NCBI GenBank assembly: GCA_032622095.1
Contig: CP136066.1
Location: 130,727,917 to 130,791,916 of the forward strand
DNA length: 64,000 nucleotides
Reading direction: 5' to 3'
From: Siphonodentalium dalli
Lineage: Eukaryota > Mollusca > Scaphopoda > Gadilida > Siphonodentaliidae
The stretch's first letter is position 1, and the number at the start of each line of letters is the position of its first letter. The notes under the pieces are model-generated. The model searched no databases. It was not told the DNA's origin and saw only the letters and a program-made list of their open reading frames with translations. The position numbers and the translations under genes are program-made. This document shows positions 11,422 to 22,900 of this stretch, piece after piece.

Positions 11422-11925
11422 ATTGATCTTGAAATATAAGAAAATAGTGGAGACTTAGATTCAAAATGCGATCGATTTGGGTAGATTAACATTAGATCTG
11501 TCGATACATGTAGAAGTTGTGTACAAAATGTGCTTTTTTATCGACAGATATTATCTCTCTGCAGTAACGCGTGGGCTTCAAGTCGGTGCTCTCCGTGAAT
11601 TATTATAAGTTGACGAACAGTTTATCCTATAATTGTATACCAGATTTGTAAAATATAGCTGTTACTACTCACTTGTTTGTAACATATTATATCAACAGTG
11701 ATGCGTGCTCGTTTTAAATTTAGATTTTTAAAATATATATTTTCACTCGTTTTAACGACATATTACCGTATTAAGTCTCAGAAACATATAAAGACATATT
11801 ACCGTAATAAGTCTCAGAAACAGAGGCGTCTCGGCCCCAGGTACATACATTCATGCAGCCTTAATAACAACCACGTTCGACGAGTTGAGCTTCTGTGTGT
11901 AACACATGTTAAGAAACTAACTCAC
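11422..11925. other. Intronic stretch without recognised feature
   Basis: 504 bases between the LINE 5' truncation and chitinase exon 2. It contains the direct repeat 'acatattaccgtaataagtctcagaaac' in two imperfect copies (about 11758 and 11793). No gene seen. Confidence 0.5.
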
Positions 11926-12105
11926 CATTTTCTCCGACATCGTTCCAGTTATTTGCTTTGAGATTTGTCCCATCATCAGTGACCGTCACGAAGGCGAATA
12001 TAACATGTGTGCACAAAAATGGATCTATATCCTCCGGCCAGAACTTCCCTATACCTGGCCGTCCGTTGGCTGAGCTACCATAGTAACAGAACACTTTTTT
12101 GCCAC
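11926..12105 (-). CDS. Chitinase-like gene, exon 2 (GH18 N-terminal strand)
   Basis: Bounded by an ATAG acceptor just above 12105 and a GTGAGT donor just below 11926; 180 bases. The translation starts GGKKVFCYYGSSANGRPG and continues through FWPEDIDPFLCTHVIFAFV to NNWNDVGENG. This is the first barrel strand of glycoside hydrolase family 18 (pattern K-x-V-C-Y-Y), followed by the conserved 'P..I...LCTH.I.AF' segment where the Cys pairs with the Cys of the first strand. Compared with common animal chitinases, the first strand has a Phe before the Cys (VFCYY). Exon 2 lies between the LINE at 9545-11421 and the hairpin-bearing intron 1. Confidence 0.88.
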
Positions 12106-13406
12106 CTATGGACGAATGTGAATAGAACAATATATACACAAAATGACAATTTAAAGATATATCATTAGCACACAAACGTATCTCTCGGACTCAACAGTAA
12201 GTTATGGGTAACATTCGATTAGTAAATTTAGGGCAAATTATACCGGAGCATTCTGAAGAAACGTTATCTAGTGTACATTTAATATTTTAGATTAAATTGA
12301 TGATTGCATAAATGACGACCGGAAGTGAAACATTTGACAATTTACTCACAGTTTCCCTGAGTTCCCAGGTAAAAAAATCAACCAACCAATCAATCCACTA
12401 AAATACGCAATGGTTTTTTATTTATAATTCAAGATGGCGTTCAGCATGGTTTTAAATACTACATATGCTGTCTGAAATACAAGCGTAATATATGTATGAA
12501 TCTTTGTGGAAATATCACATTTCAGTAGTGTGTATGCGTAGTGTGTATGTAACACGAGAAGAGGAAATGAAGGACAAGACACCGTACGAAAAATGCCTGC
12601 AAGAAAAAAATGGACGAACTCCACTAAAATTTTACGATGGCAGAACAAACGGAATAATCGCCTGAGTTTGAAAATATGAACGAGCTGTATAACTTCTGTC
12701 CCCTTAAAATGTCCTGTCTCTTTCCGACACCACTTCCAAAAACAACAGTAAATTTCTCAGTAACTTATTTTGAAGGTACATTTGATTGCTAGTCATAAAG
12801 ACCCAAGCCATGTTTCATTTATAAGTGTTCCACAAAATAATTGTTCAACGAAACACATTTACACATAACAGCTGAGCAATGTAGTGTAAAAAATAGCCAC
12901 AGCTTCAGTCCTAGTTCGTGCAAACAAAAAATATACGCGATCTTTAAAATTAGAGCAGTCATCACTAATAATTCATTAATCCTCTGAATTAAATACTGAT
13001 AGCTGTAACACAAAAGAAAATAAATGTTCAGATATTTAAAAGTGTGAATATGCTTCAATACATGCAGTCGATTCGATCCAACATTGATCAGGAAACGTTT
13101 AATCTAAAAACAAGCCGATCGGAAGCATGGTGCACTCTCAATTCGGGAATCGGGATTTTCAACAGTTCCCTGGATATAATAAACTATATCCGTGAGTTGC
13201 AATGATCATTTTATTGGAACAAAACATAATTTTATTTCTTAAAACCCAGCTTCTTTGTTCTACCTCGACCTTCTATTTCTCCTAATGGGCACCTTTGTAC
13301 CGTGCTTTATGCCATATTTGTAATACGACCCTGCCTAACTATGCTTAAAAGCCATGTCCTGATTGGCCAGTGGCCCGAGTTACCATGGCTATCTCGTTCC
13401 AGTTTT

Positions 13407-13439
13407 GTGGTACAATTCTACTTTTTCCAATTGTACCAC
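13407..13439. repeat. Short palindrome, 11-bp arms
   Basis: GTGGTACAATT at 13407-13417 pairs with AATTGTACCAC at 13429-13439 across an 11-base spacer. The same GTGGTACAA core occurs in the large hairpin at 14209-14355, suggesting that both belong to one family of fold-back sequence. Confidence 0.8.
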
Positions 13440-14208
13440 GAAAAAAATCGGTTTATTCAGATCGCCGCACGCGACTTTTCCCGTCTTTTCTAACTCCACG
13501 CAAACGGGGCATCAACGGAGTACACCCGCACCCGTAACCCTTTGAATTTTTCTACATCTTGACAATCTTGCGAATTTTCTAGCGATTTGTCGCTTGAAAC
13601 CAATTTGGTTGCCAATGAATATGGTCCAAATGATGTTATGGTATATTGATATATGTTACGACCAAAGAAAGTTACTTAATAAGTATATTAAATGACAAAA
13701 TACATCCATGGGGCCGGGCTGTGCATTCGTCGATTCGAATCTCGATCATATTCGATATTTCGGAATCAAGTTGAAAATGAAAGCGTTTGTTCACCAGTAT
13801 ACAGAAGGGGAATAAGATTAGTTTAGTAAACTAGATCATTTAGATCGCTTTGTGTAAGGAAAATGGTCCATAGTCGATGATCATATTCATGTTGTCCCAA
13901 CAACGTTCAAAACAGAAATGACCGAAATCGTATTTCCTGTACAATTTAAATGAAACGCACGGGCGCCGCTGAAAACACATCGTTTTTTAGCCAATCACAA
14001 CGATTATTTCTAGAAGAGGTGCCTCGAAAAGTCAACGGGGGAATTTCATAACAAGACAAGACATTACCAGAGTACTCCATGCAAAGAGATCGAGTACGCC
14101 CAATACGAATTACACCACGAAATGTTTTCTCACCTGAGACCGAAAAAGCGCAGTATTTCGTTGACTATTCAGTCGAATTGTGACCATAAACTTTCAGTCG
14201 TATTACAA

Positions 14209-14355
14209 AAGAAATAAATACACGGTGTATCGGTGTGTATGGTCAAGTTGTACCACAAAAAACTGATTGTAGGACTCCGCTACGCGTCGTCCTACAATCA
14301 GTTTTTTGTGGTACAACTTGACCATACACACCTCTACACCGTGTATTTATTTCTT
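14209..14355. repeat. Near-perfect hairpin, 67-nt arms, 13-nt loop
   Basis: The left arm 14209-14275 is the reverse complement of 14289-14355 except for two adjacent mismatches, with a loop at 14276-14288. A transcript through intron 1 of the chitinase gene in either direction would fold into a long double-stranded RNA. It may be a fold-back transposon remnant or a recent local inverted duplication. Its length and near-identity are unlike a conserved animal microRNA precursor, which has shorter and more mismatched arms. Confidence 0.9.
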
Positions 14356-15260
14356 AAATATATTTATTACACTACTATGCGCGATTTCCATTGAAAACGC
14401 TGTTAATTAAAAATGGCAATGTCACTGTCTGGTGAATTATGTCATTTCCCGTGACGTCACTGACGTTACGTCGCTTACCGATCTAGACTGAATTTTCGAT
14501 GATTGACCTTTCTCCATATCGGGACTTTCATGCATTAATTCTGTGTTTTGAATCATATTTGGTGAACCAAATGGATGCAGATGTGTAATAAATAGAGTAA
14601 TCAATTAGTTCCGAGAATTACGTTCAATAATTAATTCGAGGCTAACGCGCGCTCGTTTCTTATCGACGTCTCTCGCCTCTCGTGAACTCTTTATAAATGT
14701 ATTTCTAGGAACCAATTGATTACTCTCTATATAATTCTGCTTGACGACAAGTTCTTGAATGAAGGTCTCACTAAATCCTTTAGCCCGTGAGGCATTATGC
14801 GCATATAATACACACGCTAAGATGTATAGGCATTTGTCTGTTTATGGACTGTGTTATCGTCGCAAATTTTTATGATCTGTGTAGGCCTACACGTCTCTTT
14901 AAAGGTAAGTCTATCTTATATGTTTGCAACATCGCACGCATACGAACTATTATGGAGTACGAATTTAGATATCACCAAATGTAAATTTCGATTGATTTCG
15001 GCCATTCTGACGGCAATTTCATCGAATTGAATCTTCAAATACACTACAGGTATGTTGAATTTTGAATTCTCACCAAAGAGGATTTGTTATGGATGTTATC
15101 CATTTATATAATGTCATCCCCACAGTATGACACAAAACACCACATTGTTACCAATTTCGTCAAGGTTCCACGTCCTATCGTCCGGAGTATGTTGGTTCTG
15201 TCCAAATAGCCACGACATGGATAGGATAAAAAATACACAAGAGACAGTATACACCCTTTT

Positions 15261-15382
15261 GCCATTAGTGGATTTTCCCACAGTGACCCAAGGCACATGC
15301 ACAATTATTACTTAATCCTAGGTTCAAATGTCTCCAATATGAAATTGCTAATTTTGTTGTAGCCATCTGTGGATTTTCCCAC
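15261..15382. repeat. Direct repeat of 21 bp, 101 bp apart
   Basis: Two copies (15261-15281 and 15362-15382) share the pattern GCCAT-TGGATTTTCCCAC with a few differences in the middle, followed by similar GTGAC sequence. No function is apparent. Confidence 0.7.
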
Positions 15383-15516
15383 CGTGACACACAACATACA
15401 TATATATGACTTGAACAAAAAGTATCTTTCACTTTTTGAAGTTCTCACAAACTCTGACACCAATCCTGAAAATTTTACCGACACCCCGCCCTGTACAAGT
15501 GGGTGTTTATACGTAC

Positions 15517-15589
15517 CCTCAGCAGTGACAGCGCCGAGGCAAAATGCAGCAAACACAACAACGAGTGAGCACATACTACGTGTCTGGTT
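15517..15589 (-). CDS. Chitinase-like gene, exon 1 (start codon and signal peptide)
   Basis: The start is taken at the ATG at 15572-15574. It gives a 19-residue stretch, MCSLVVVFAAFCLGAVTAE, with a hydrophobic core and small residues before the end, a typical secretion signal. The exon ends at 15517 with a GTACGT donor. An in-frame ATG 30 bases further upstream exists (15602-15604). However, the sequence just before position 15589 reads as a pyrimidine-rich tract ending in CAG (about 15590-15608), so I infer a splice acceptor there, a short 5'UTR portion 15575-15589, and at least one untranslated exon farther upstream. The upstream ATG would then be intronic. Exon 2 begins with the two bases that complete the Gly codon. 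Confidence 0.75.
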
Positions 15590-15604
15590 CTGGAAAGTAA
15601 ACAA

Positions 15605-17029
15605 AAGTATCGGTTGACATTACTAACGATTCCTAGTTGAAATATAATTTGCTTTGAGCCAAAAACAACTATGGACAAAAGTAAAATGCACAGCAACCAC
15701 GTATCAGATAGCTCAGCATTATACATATATAGGATGTGTCGGTGAATTGTCATAGTATGCTGGATGTGTGGTTTCCTTTAAAAAAAACTTTGCTTTGACA
15801 AATGTGGGAAATATATGGGAAAATAACATGTCTTTCGGTAGGCTACCAAAAAGTTTTAAATAACTAAAAATAGAGTCCCAAAGAATGGACATGGGATGCT
15901 ATTGTATCTAGTTTACACGAGAGGAGGCATGTTTTGTTTGTGAAATAAGCTGCTTTGCCATTAGAGACAGATTCAAAGATGACGACAACTACACTATCAA
16001 TGGCCGCCATTGAAAAACCCAAAGTCAAATTGTCAAAATGTATTCTGTTCATTTGCGGAGCAAAAAGGCAAATATCACAATATGCGTATCCAATCAGCAC
16101 GCGATCTTCAAGGGATTATGTGCATAACTATCAGGAGAAGTCATATTGACGTTATTGACTTCCCGTCTAACTACATTTATTGAAAAAAGGAGAAAAAAAA
16201 AACATTTGATGGAAATTGTAAATAAAAATAAAATCTCCATCTATCGAAAATAAGCTTGGTATCGTTGCGACAACATTAAAAGACATAATTCATTTCTAAA
16301 AAGTATCAATATTGCACATAGTTAGTAATATTAGTTTGATTGCTCTCAATGACAACCCATAATAAAATAATCTGTACAACACAACACTCAACGTTTGAAA
16401 CACTTGTCATATATATGCCATATTTATCATCATAATCATGGTTGCAACGTATTTCTCCTTGGGCTATTTTTCATAAACAAATTTTTAAATCCTGCTGCCA
16501 AGTTCTATTATATGGTTGTATCCAACTATAATAATTGAATTATTCAACTATACTCTCAGATGCCTAATAATCGTGAGGGCATAACAATAGTGTATTTAGT
16601 GGTGGGTTGGTATATCGCGTAGCGATAGAACTGATATTAATAATTTCGTTGAACGTCCTCGATATGTTACTGCTCAGTGAAATCTGATTTAGCGTCTTTA
16701 TATTCCTACTGAATCAAACGCACAGGGATAATTTCTGTCATCAACTAGTATCGTCACTTCGCTATACCTCTGAATTTGAAACTCGTGTTCTACTATATAC
16801 CCGCCAATGCCTATGTGTAATCTCGTTTTATAGTCCTTTTATAGTTCTAGTTTGTTCGAATTATTTATCGTTTGATATCATTCAGTTTGTACCTTATCAT
16901 GTCATCATCATTTCATTCACTAATTTATTTCATTTTCAGTGTCATTCATCCATCTTCTTATATATTCACCTATATATGTACTGGACCTTTTATCCATTCT
17001 ATTAATTAATCTCATCATCATTTTGTACA
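15605..17029. other. No gene recognised upstream of the chitinase
   Basis: This stretch should hold the chitinase promoter and any untranslated first exon. I could not place a TATA box or first exon with confidence. An A-rich run lies near 16190. The open frames here are short and show no domain. Confidence 0.4.
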
Positions 17030-17165
17030 GTTCTTTAATGGTAAATTGTTGTTAGTCCTTCGTGTTCTCCATATGGAGTGAATAGGGAGAGGGGCTAAAT
17101 AAGTTTTGTAACTTGTCCCCAATCCCTTTTGTATTATTCGATATACAAATAAAATATGTTTAAAG
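17030..17165 (+). mobile_element. LINE-like 3' tail remnant
   Basis: The sequence GGGGCTAAATAAGTTTTGTA, then CCCCAATCCCTTTTGTATTA, then TTCGATATACAAATAAAATA resembles the end of the stretch at 53150-53225. It finishes in AATAAAATATGTTTAAAG, close to the LINE ends near 9545 and 61033. I infer the 3'UTR end of a LINE; no coding part is attached. Confidence 0.4.
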
Positions 17166-17535
17166 TGTTCTCCATCACATAGCGCATGCGTATGGACGCC
17201 CCCCTCATTTGATTTAAGTCCATTCAGTATCACTCATTGGTTCCCTACATTACCTTCATGTGGTCTGGTTTATGTTTCATACAGTGTTTCATTAATTTTA
17301 GGATTTTATAAATAATTTGTATTATAACCTTCTATTATATTGGTTCGCATCTAAATGGACATTGCATATTGACAGCTCACATCCTTGTGGTCGTTTATAA
17401 TATTTTAGGTATTTTCACACGATTGTAAATTTGTTCTTTCGGGTTAAAACATTAAAGTAATATTGTGCGATAGCATGGTGCTTTATTGTCGGTTTGACCA
17501 ACAAAAGTTGATAGCGAAATATTTTAACACACGGG

Positions 17536-17838
17536 ATGGGGGCCTCGGACGAAGAAACACCACCTCTAACCGAACAGACTGGATTGGCAAAGAGACTACG
17601 CAGCACTGCCAACGGAAGGTTTACAAGAGTTTACAATAGACTCAGCGATGTTCATACTACTGCCGATCTCGATCTTGTTAAAACTATATTCAAACAGTTA
17701 GATCAAGCATATTGTATGCTGGATCAGAAGCACGATGATTACCTAAATATGATAGACTTAGATGTCGATGATAATATTATTGTTGAATTAAAGGCTAAGT
17801 TAATTTTCGAATCCCAGATAACATTATATAAAATATAA
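17536..17838 (+). CDS. Gag-like ORF fragment of an LTR-type retroelement (tentative)
   Basis: A 100-codon frame starting at an ATG. After a short acidic, Thr-rich start it reads KRLRSTANGRFTRVYNRL, then a helical stretch LVKTIFKQLDQAYCMLDQKH and DDYLNMIDLDVDDN. The pattern of a basic 'G-R-F-T-R' phrase, a Leu/Asp-rich helix and 'LDxAY....KHDDYL' resembles the N terminus of Gag-like proteins of BEL/Pao or related LTR retroelements in invertebrates. It ends early at a TAA, with no nucleocapsid knuckle, protease or LTR found nearby, so it would be a relic. It could instead be an unrelated host exon. Confidence 0.35.
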   Translation: MGASDEETPPLTEQTGLAKRLRSTANGRFTRVYNRLSDVHTTADLDLVKTIFKQLDQAYCMLDQKHDDYLNMIDLDVDDNIIVELKAKLIFESQITLYKI

Positions 17839-17979
17839 TGTCATATATACCATTTGAAAGAGGAAGCTCCAAAACATTGTATTTTCAACTTATTCGATGT
17901 AATAAACTGAACATGTTATTTTTGTTGAGACATCGACGTCTGTATAATATGTGCTAAAGTTTCAGCTCAAAGTCGATTA

Positions 17980-18043
17980 TTTTCAATAGAAGGGGAACAC
18001 CTCTACACATTTAGATATAGAGTTATTCCCCTTCCATTGAAAA
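17980..18043. repeat. Imperfect hairpin, 18-nt arms
   Basis: TTTTCAATAGAAGGGGAA (17980-17997) pairs with 18026-18043 at 17 of 18 positions around a 28-base loop. No terminator role is expected in a eukaryote; it may be a small fold-back remnant. Confidence 0.7.
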
Positions 18044-20720
18044 GAGACTACAGTTTGAATTATGTTGCATTCCTGGAGCCATAACGGGGGAATGATTTTA
18101 TGATGTCAGCTATTTCAGGTCGACCCATTGTGTGAAACACAGCGGGCGACATCGCAAGCTATGGCAAAGTAATTATGACGACCAATTGTCCAATATATAT
18201 ATCTTTATTCCTCCATATAATGAAGAGCATATATATATAAACATTATAAATAAATTGAGAACACAAATACATCCTGCATTCGCTTTTTGGCTAGTGAACA
18301 GTGTACACGCATTGATCAACTGATCGATCCACTGTCGTAGCAGGTATTCGAGAATTATTTCGCATGTACTGTGATACAAGTTGTTAGTTTCTAAAACTAC
18401 ATTTCTTTGCAAATGTTAGCTAGATCGAGTCTTGTTGATTTTTCAAGGTACTTATGCACCTACGTACTGATGGGTAATTAGCAGTAAATGTAATGGCAGA
18501 GCAGTAATACCTGAAGGATTTTTTTTATGCAGCATCGGAATCCCCATTATATCGCAAAAAGCGAATAATTTCCATGTACATTTTAGGCAGGCGGTATATA
18601 GGCGTGATCACATGACACGATGCTGCTATGATTGCTGTCATTTCAATAGCTGAAGTAATCAAGAAATTTAGGTTATCGAGAAATAACTCTAATGGCTAAA
18701 TGTGTGACAACCAATGATTTATAGTATTCTGTGGATTGACAGCTTATGATTAAATTATATATTTATTATGTTGACACCCTTATTTGGTCTCATGTGGTCG
18801 TTTTATGGTCATTAAAATGTTACTGTTACTGTAACATGTCGATGATACAACAGCAAATAACGAGGAACATTTTGTAATCACGAAAAGCTCTCTAAATTCG
18901 AATAATTGTTTTCAACTCAAGGCTAAGTTTTATCCTTATTACTGTTTGTTTAATAGCATATACGATCTATTCGAGAACTGTCCACAACATGTAGATCATG
19001 GTTGACAAGAATTGTGTCGTATCAAGTATGACAATTTGTCGCATCAAGTTTTTTTCTCAATATCCTGTAATGTGTGTATGAATCAGAATATAAAGCATAT
19101 ATAACAATGAACCATTTAATTGGGAAACGCTCTTTAGATCGCGGTTTAGCTGAAACCAACCATTAAGTTGGTACAGTGGCTTGCTACAATGCAGTTGATA
19201 TAAGAAGAATTCCATTTTTTCTTTTATTTTCAGTTAACATGTCAATATTGTTCATATTGGAAAAAAAGTCGTCAAACAGAAACCACTATAGTCCTCTATA
19301 ATCACAGGTCCCCTGGAGCGACAACCCCACCACGAGTATCCACCTGTACCCTGGTGCGACAACCCTACCACGAGTATCCGTTTTATTAACGACAAAACCC
19401 TGTTGTTTTGTATTGCATTCATTGTTATGCTGCTGTCTGAAAGGTGGGAAGACATCGACGCCTTGTGTGTTTTTTTATTTTTTATTTCTAATCATGTTTT
19501 GTTTCGGAGTAACATTAAAACTTTTGTGTAATTGTAACCAACTTTTGGTACACCATCTACAGGCATGTCGGTATGGTTCACATCGTTGCCATAATCCGCC
19601 GTGATCTGATGCTTTATTCATAACTCAGCGAGGGGCAGGCTCATTCGCTTGCCAATAACCACAGAGTATACCCCGCAAAAAGAAGGCAATATGATTCGTG
19701 TATTTGGCCAAGTTGATTTAGATATAGTTTCATAGTAAAACTGGGCGTAATTTCACAGTGAAACACTGCTCGGGTTTTCTCTATCAAATTAATCTGATAA
19801 CGGATGAAATGACGATAGAAACCAACCTAATAAATGTTTGATGAACATCACACAACAGTTACTATCAGACTAGTGCCAGCGAAACGAAGAGGTGCACACA
19901 TAAAAACACACAATGTAACCTAAGCTGAATAATATCCATTGACAGATCTGAACTGAAGTAGTTATATATGTCCGCACATAAACATCGCATGGAAACAGAA
20001 CACTCACCCCCCCCCCCCCCACACACACAGGTGATCTGAACTACTGAAATTTGTTCCTTTCAAAATCTATATACGAATGACTTACCGGTACGTATGACCA
20101 CAGTTGGACAGATTGACATCTAAGTGACATGCACATTTACTGTACTACCACACAGAAACGTGTGGCTAGCGGATTGAACCGGATTAATAGGCATATCGGT
20201 CATTGCCGTCATTTACCGGAAATTATATACTGCGCACATGAGGACATTTCCTCATGGGTGCTCTTTATGATCGTTGGTTGCTGCAACAATAGTCAACCAT
20301 TTTGCTACATGCATGTTCTATGATTGTCTGATCTTATTTTGATAATATTTGTTCCAAAGTTATGGAACAACATGGCTTCAACTATATGATATATGTTGAT
20401 TTACTAAATATTGCTTTCTCTACGAACTTCTCCAAGTATAATATCTGTATAATAAAAGACCAAATAAAAATACTGACCCACTTATAACAATCAGTCCTAC
20501 CTCTTCCTCACTCATTATTCTTGACAACTATTAGCAAAAAAATATAATCGCGCATAACATTTAATAGTCTAAGAAATTCGAACCCAAACTTCGAAACCCG
20601 AATTATATTACTAAAAAAAAATCGAGAGTCGACTTACCGTTGTCCGAAACAAATTATCACAGGAGACGTATCAGTATGAGGCATTCAATGATTTTGAATC
20701 ATTCTTGACTTCACTGAGAG
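18044..20720. other. No gene recognised
   Basis: AT-rich sequence. It includes a two-copy 38-39 bp direct repeat (about 19309-19381, core GCGACAACCC-ACCACGAGTATCC) and a 14-base C run (20007-20020) followed by a short CA tract. Open frames are short, with no domain. Confidence 0.4.
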
Positions 20721-21005
20721 TTATATAGCTGACCAAGGAATCCTCTTGTTTACGTTACTATCATCTGTTTTCTCTGCAAACAAAAAGGTGGAAATAGACA
20801 AACACATTATTGGTAAGGTCGGAATCTCTGTGTTAGTTAAATAGAGACGATACTGGGCGCCGAAGTTTGCCTGTTGTCCGATGCGGGACAACATCCTTTG
20901 TTCGTGGGCCGTGATTGGTATAATATCTGCGACTGATTCAATATTACGAAAGAAAGCAACTGGTATAGCAATAAGAGTTTGAATGGCCAGCTCAATCTCT
21001 AACAA
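20721..21005 (-). CDS. Unassigned ORF or exon (low confidence)
   Basis: An open minus-strand frame without an ATG start, reading LLEIELAIQTLIAIPVAFF, then RNIESVADIIPITAHEQRML and ending VNKRIPWSAI. It has a balanced amino-acid make-up and is longer than most chance frames here, but no family is recognised. A strong acceptor-like sequence (pyrimidine-rich, ending TTTGCAG) lies inside it near 20775, so the frame may be read through an intron boundary. Equally likely to be chance. Confidence 0.2.
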   Translation of the reverse strand: MLEIELAIQTLIAIPVAFFRNIESVADIIPITAHEQRMLSRIGQQANFGAQYRLYLTNTEIPTLPIMCLSISTFLFAEKTDDSNVNKRIPWSAI

Positions 21006-22487
21006 TTCAGTCAGAAAAAATTAATATCCAATTGTTGAATGTCACATGCGAGCTTAGTTTAATCCGATCTTTTAACCTGGAACCTGTATCGATGAATATA
21101 TATACATGCATATGGGCGCGAATACGTCACAATCCTTAGCAGCTGTTTTCCTCCCGGGGAGAGGAGTTTCTGTCCCGACAGATGTTTATATGGGTAACCA
21201 AAATTGGTAAGTGGGTGTCTACCAGGTAACACGAGTCCAGGGTGGATGGGCACCCAACCTATAGCACACCAAAATGACAGAAAGCAAGTCAGAGTGATGC
21301 ACTGGCAGGTTGTCCGAAGCCTTTTTGAAAGTCAAATAAGGTGGCAAGAGAAAACGGCTAAAAACATATTTGTCATAAGAATTTTTCAGACAATACTGTC
21401 GGGCCCAAAATGTACGGGCAATGTAGAAAGGTGCATATTGATTTTGATCCATACTGTTGTATGTTCCATGTCTTGTGTATAATGTTGTTTTATGTGGGTC
21501 ACAATAAATATGTTTATTCAATACTTCACGGTTCACAAGGACTCATGAGTACATTATAGTTATAAAAAGACGCCAGTCACGCCATCCTTATAATCATTCA
21601 TGTATCCGAAATGCTCGCTAAAGAGCTTTGGACATACATAAACAGTTACGAGGAACAATGGATTATTTCGCCCTCCGGGTGTATAATCAGCTACTGTTTC
21701 TTGGTATTCAACGGACGCATGGAGGTTTTATTTATAGAAATGGGATTTTTGGGACGCATTAAAAGTTGTAGTGCTACCCCGAGGCCGAGTCTTGTTAAAA
21801 GGTGTAGCTGGGATTTCAATTTCGTTTATTGTCGTTTTCATTATTATTTCATGCAGTGGGCGTCTCTCGGGGCATGCTTGATTGACCCATGGTTTGTTAT
21901 TCGCATGCCAAGTAGTGCGAGCCGACTAATTCTAACGGGAATTCGCTCGTTAACCATTAGCGCGCTGCGCGTTATGTGTTTCTAGTGTTCTTTAACCTGC
22001 TTTGTTGCATTGTTATTTGAACATCTTTCGTTTATTTTCACGTGACATGTATCGGAATGCTATCTACTATTATACTGCAAGGGATTTCACGATTGTATAA
22101 GAAATTTAATTCGAACATGAATCCTACGAATCCTCGTTGTTTATATCGGTGTTTAACATGTTATTTAATATCGTTTAGTGAACTTTTTCATTTAGTTATA
22201 CGCGACAAATATCGGCATGTTATATTCTAAATGAATTGGGGATGGTAATATGATTAACCAATTCCCACGTGACTCCTTCGTGCTGTTTGTAAATATGTTA
22301 TTTCTTTGTATGCGGAATATATCGGAGCTATGAATAGAGATGTTATTGAGAAAAGTTCCAACACTAACCCTTCACATTGGTTGTTTAACATACAATGTGG
22401 CCTAATTCTAAACATCATTTTTTATTTATGTGTACCGAGGATATATCAGAATGGTATATGATTTTAAGAATGTTCGGAAATTACCCC
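21006..22487. other. No gene recognised
   Basis: A plus-strand open frame of 124 codons at 21611-21985 has no recognisable domain and unusual composition. Nothing else stands out. Confidence 0.4.
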
Positions 22488-22900
22488 CTTCCTGTGACCA
22501 TGTTTTCATTGATCCTCATTATAATTAATCCTTATTGGACCATATTTTAATTGACCCTCATGGGACTATATTGTATTTCACCCCAGTGGGACCGTAGTTT
22601 AATCAACACTGATGACACCATATTTTAATTTTAATTAACCCTCATAATGGGACCATATATTTATTCTTTAATTAACAATCAATGTACAATTTTAATTAAC
22701 CATAATGGGACCATATTTTTGTATTAACCCTGATTGGACGATATATTAATTAACCCTCATGGGACCATATTTTATTTAACCGTGATGTGACCATATTTTA
22801 ATTTACACTCATCGGACCATATTTCAGTTAACCCTCTCTGTGTGTGACCATATTTTAATTTACCCTCATGGAACCATACATGTATTTTAATTAATCCTTA
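22488..22900 (+). repeat. Degenerate minisatellite, about 26-bp unit
   Basis: At least twelve imperfect units of the form GGACCATATTTTAATTAACC followed by CTCAT or a variant. Neighbouring units near 22760-22840 are spaced about 26 bp. Some units are longer through internal insertions. It ends with a diverged unit at about 22890. Confidence 0.85.

Larger units (their letters stand above)
12106..15516 (-). other. Chitinase intron 1
   Basis: Lies between the exon 1 donor (GTACGT) and the exon 2 acceptor (ATAG). It contains the palindrome at 13407, the large hairpin at 14209 and the short direct repeat at 15261/15362. No other exon was recognised. Confidence 0.7.
2752..15589 (-). other. Chitinase-like gene (GH18), 5' part, three exons seen
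   Basis: Gene model on the minus strand: exon 1 15517-15589, exon 2 11926-12105, exon 3 2752-2914, continuing past the window edge. Introns have GT donors and AG acceptors, and the phases agree at both joins: exon 1 ends with one base of a Gly codon completed by exon 2, and exon 2 ends with one base of a Gly codon completed by exon 3. The joined product begins with a signal peptide and runs directly into the first beta strands of a GH18 barrel, so it should be a secreted chitin-binding or chitin-cleaving enzyme of immunity, digestion or cuticle turnover. Intron 2 is about 9 kb and is expanded by two LINEs and one Helitron. The catalytic exon is not in the window, so activity cannot be judged. 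Confidence 0.85.

Noticed and set aside
14209-14355. MicroRNA precursor
   Set aside because: Arms of 67 nt with near-perfect pairing do not look like a conserved animal pre-miRNA; kept only as a hairpin that may yield small RNAs.
21611-21985. 124-codon plus-strand open frame
   Set aside because: No recognisable motif, odd composition rich in Cys, Phe and Trp, and no splice or repeat support.
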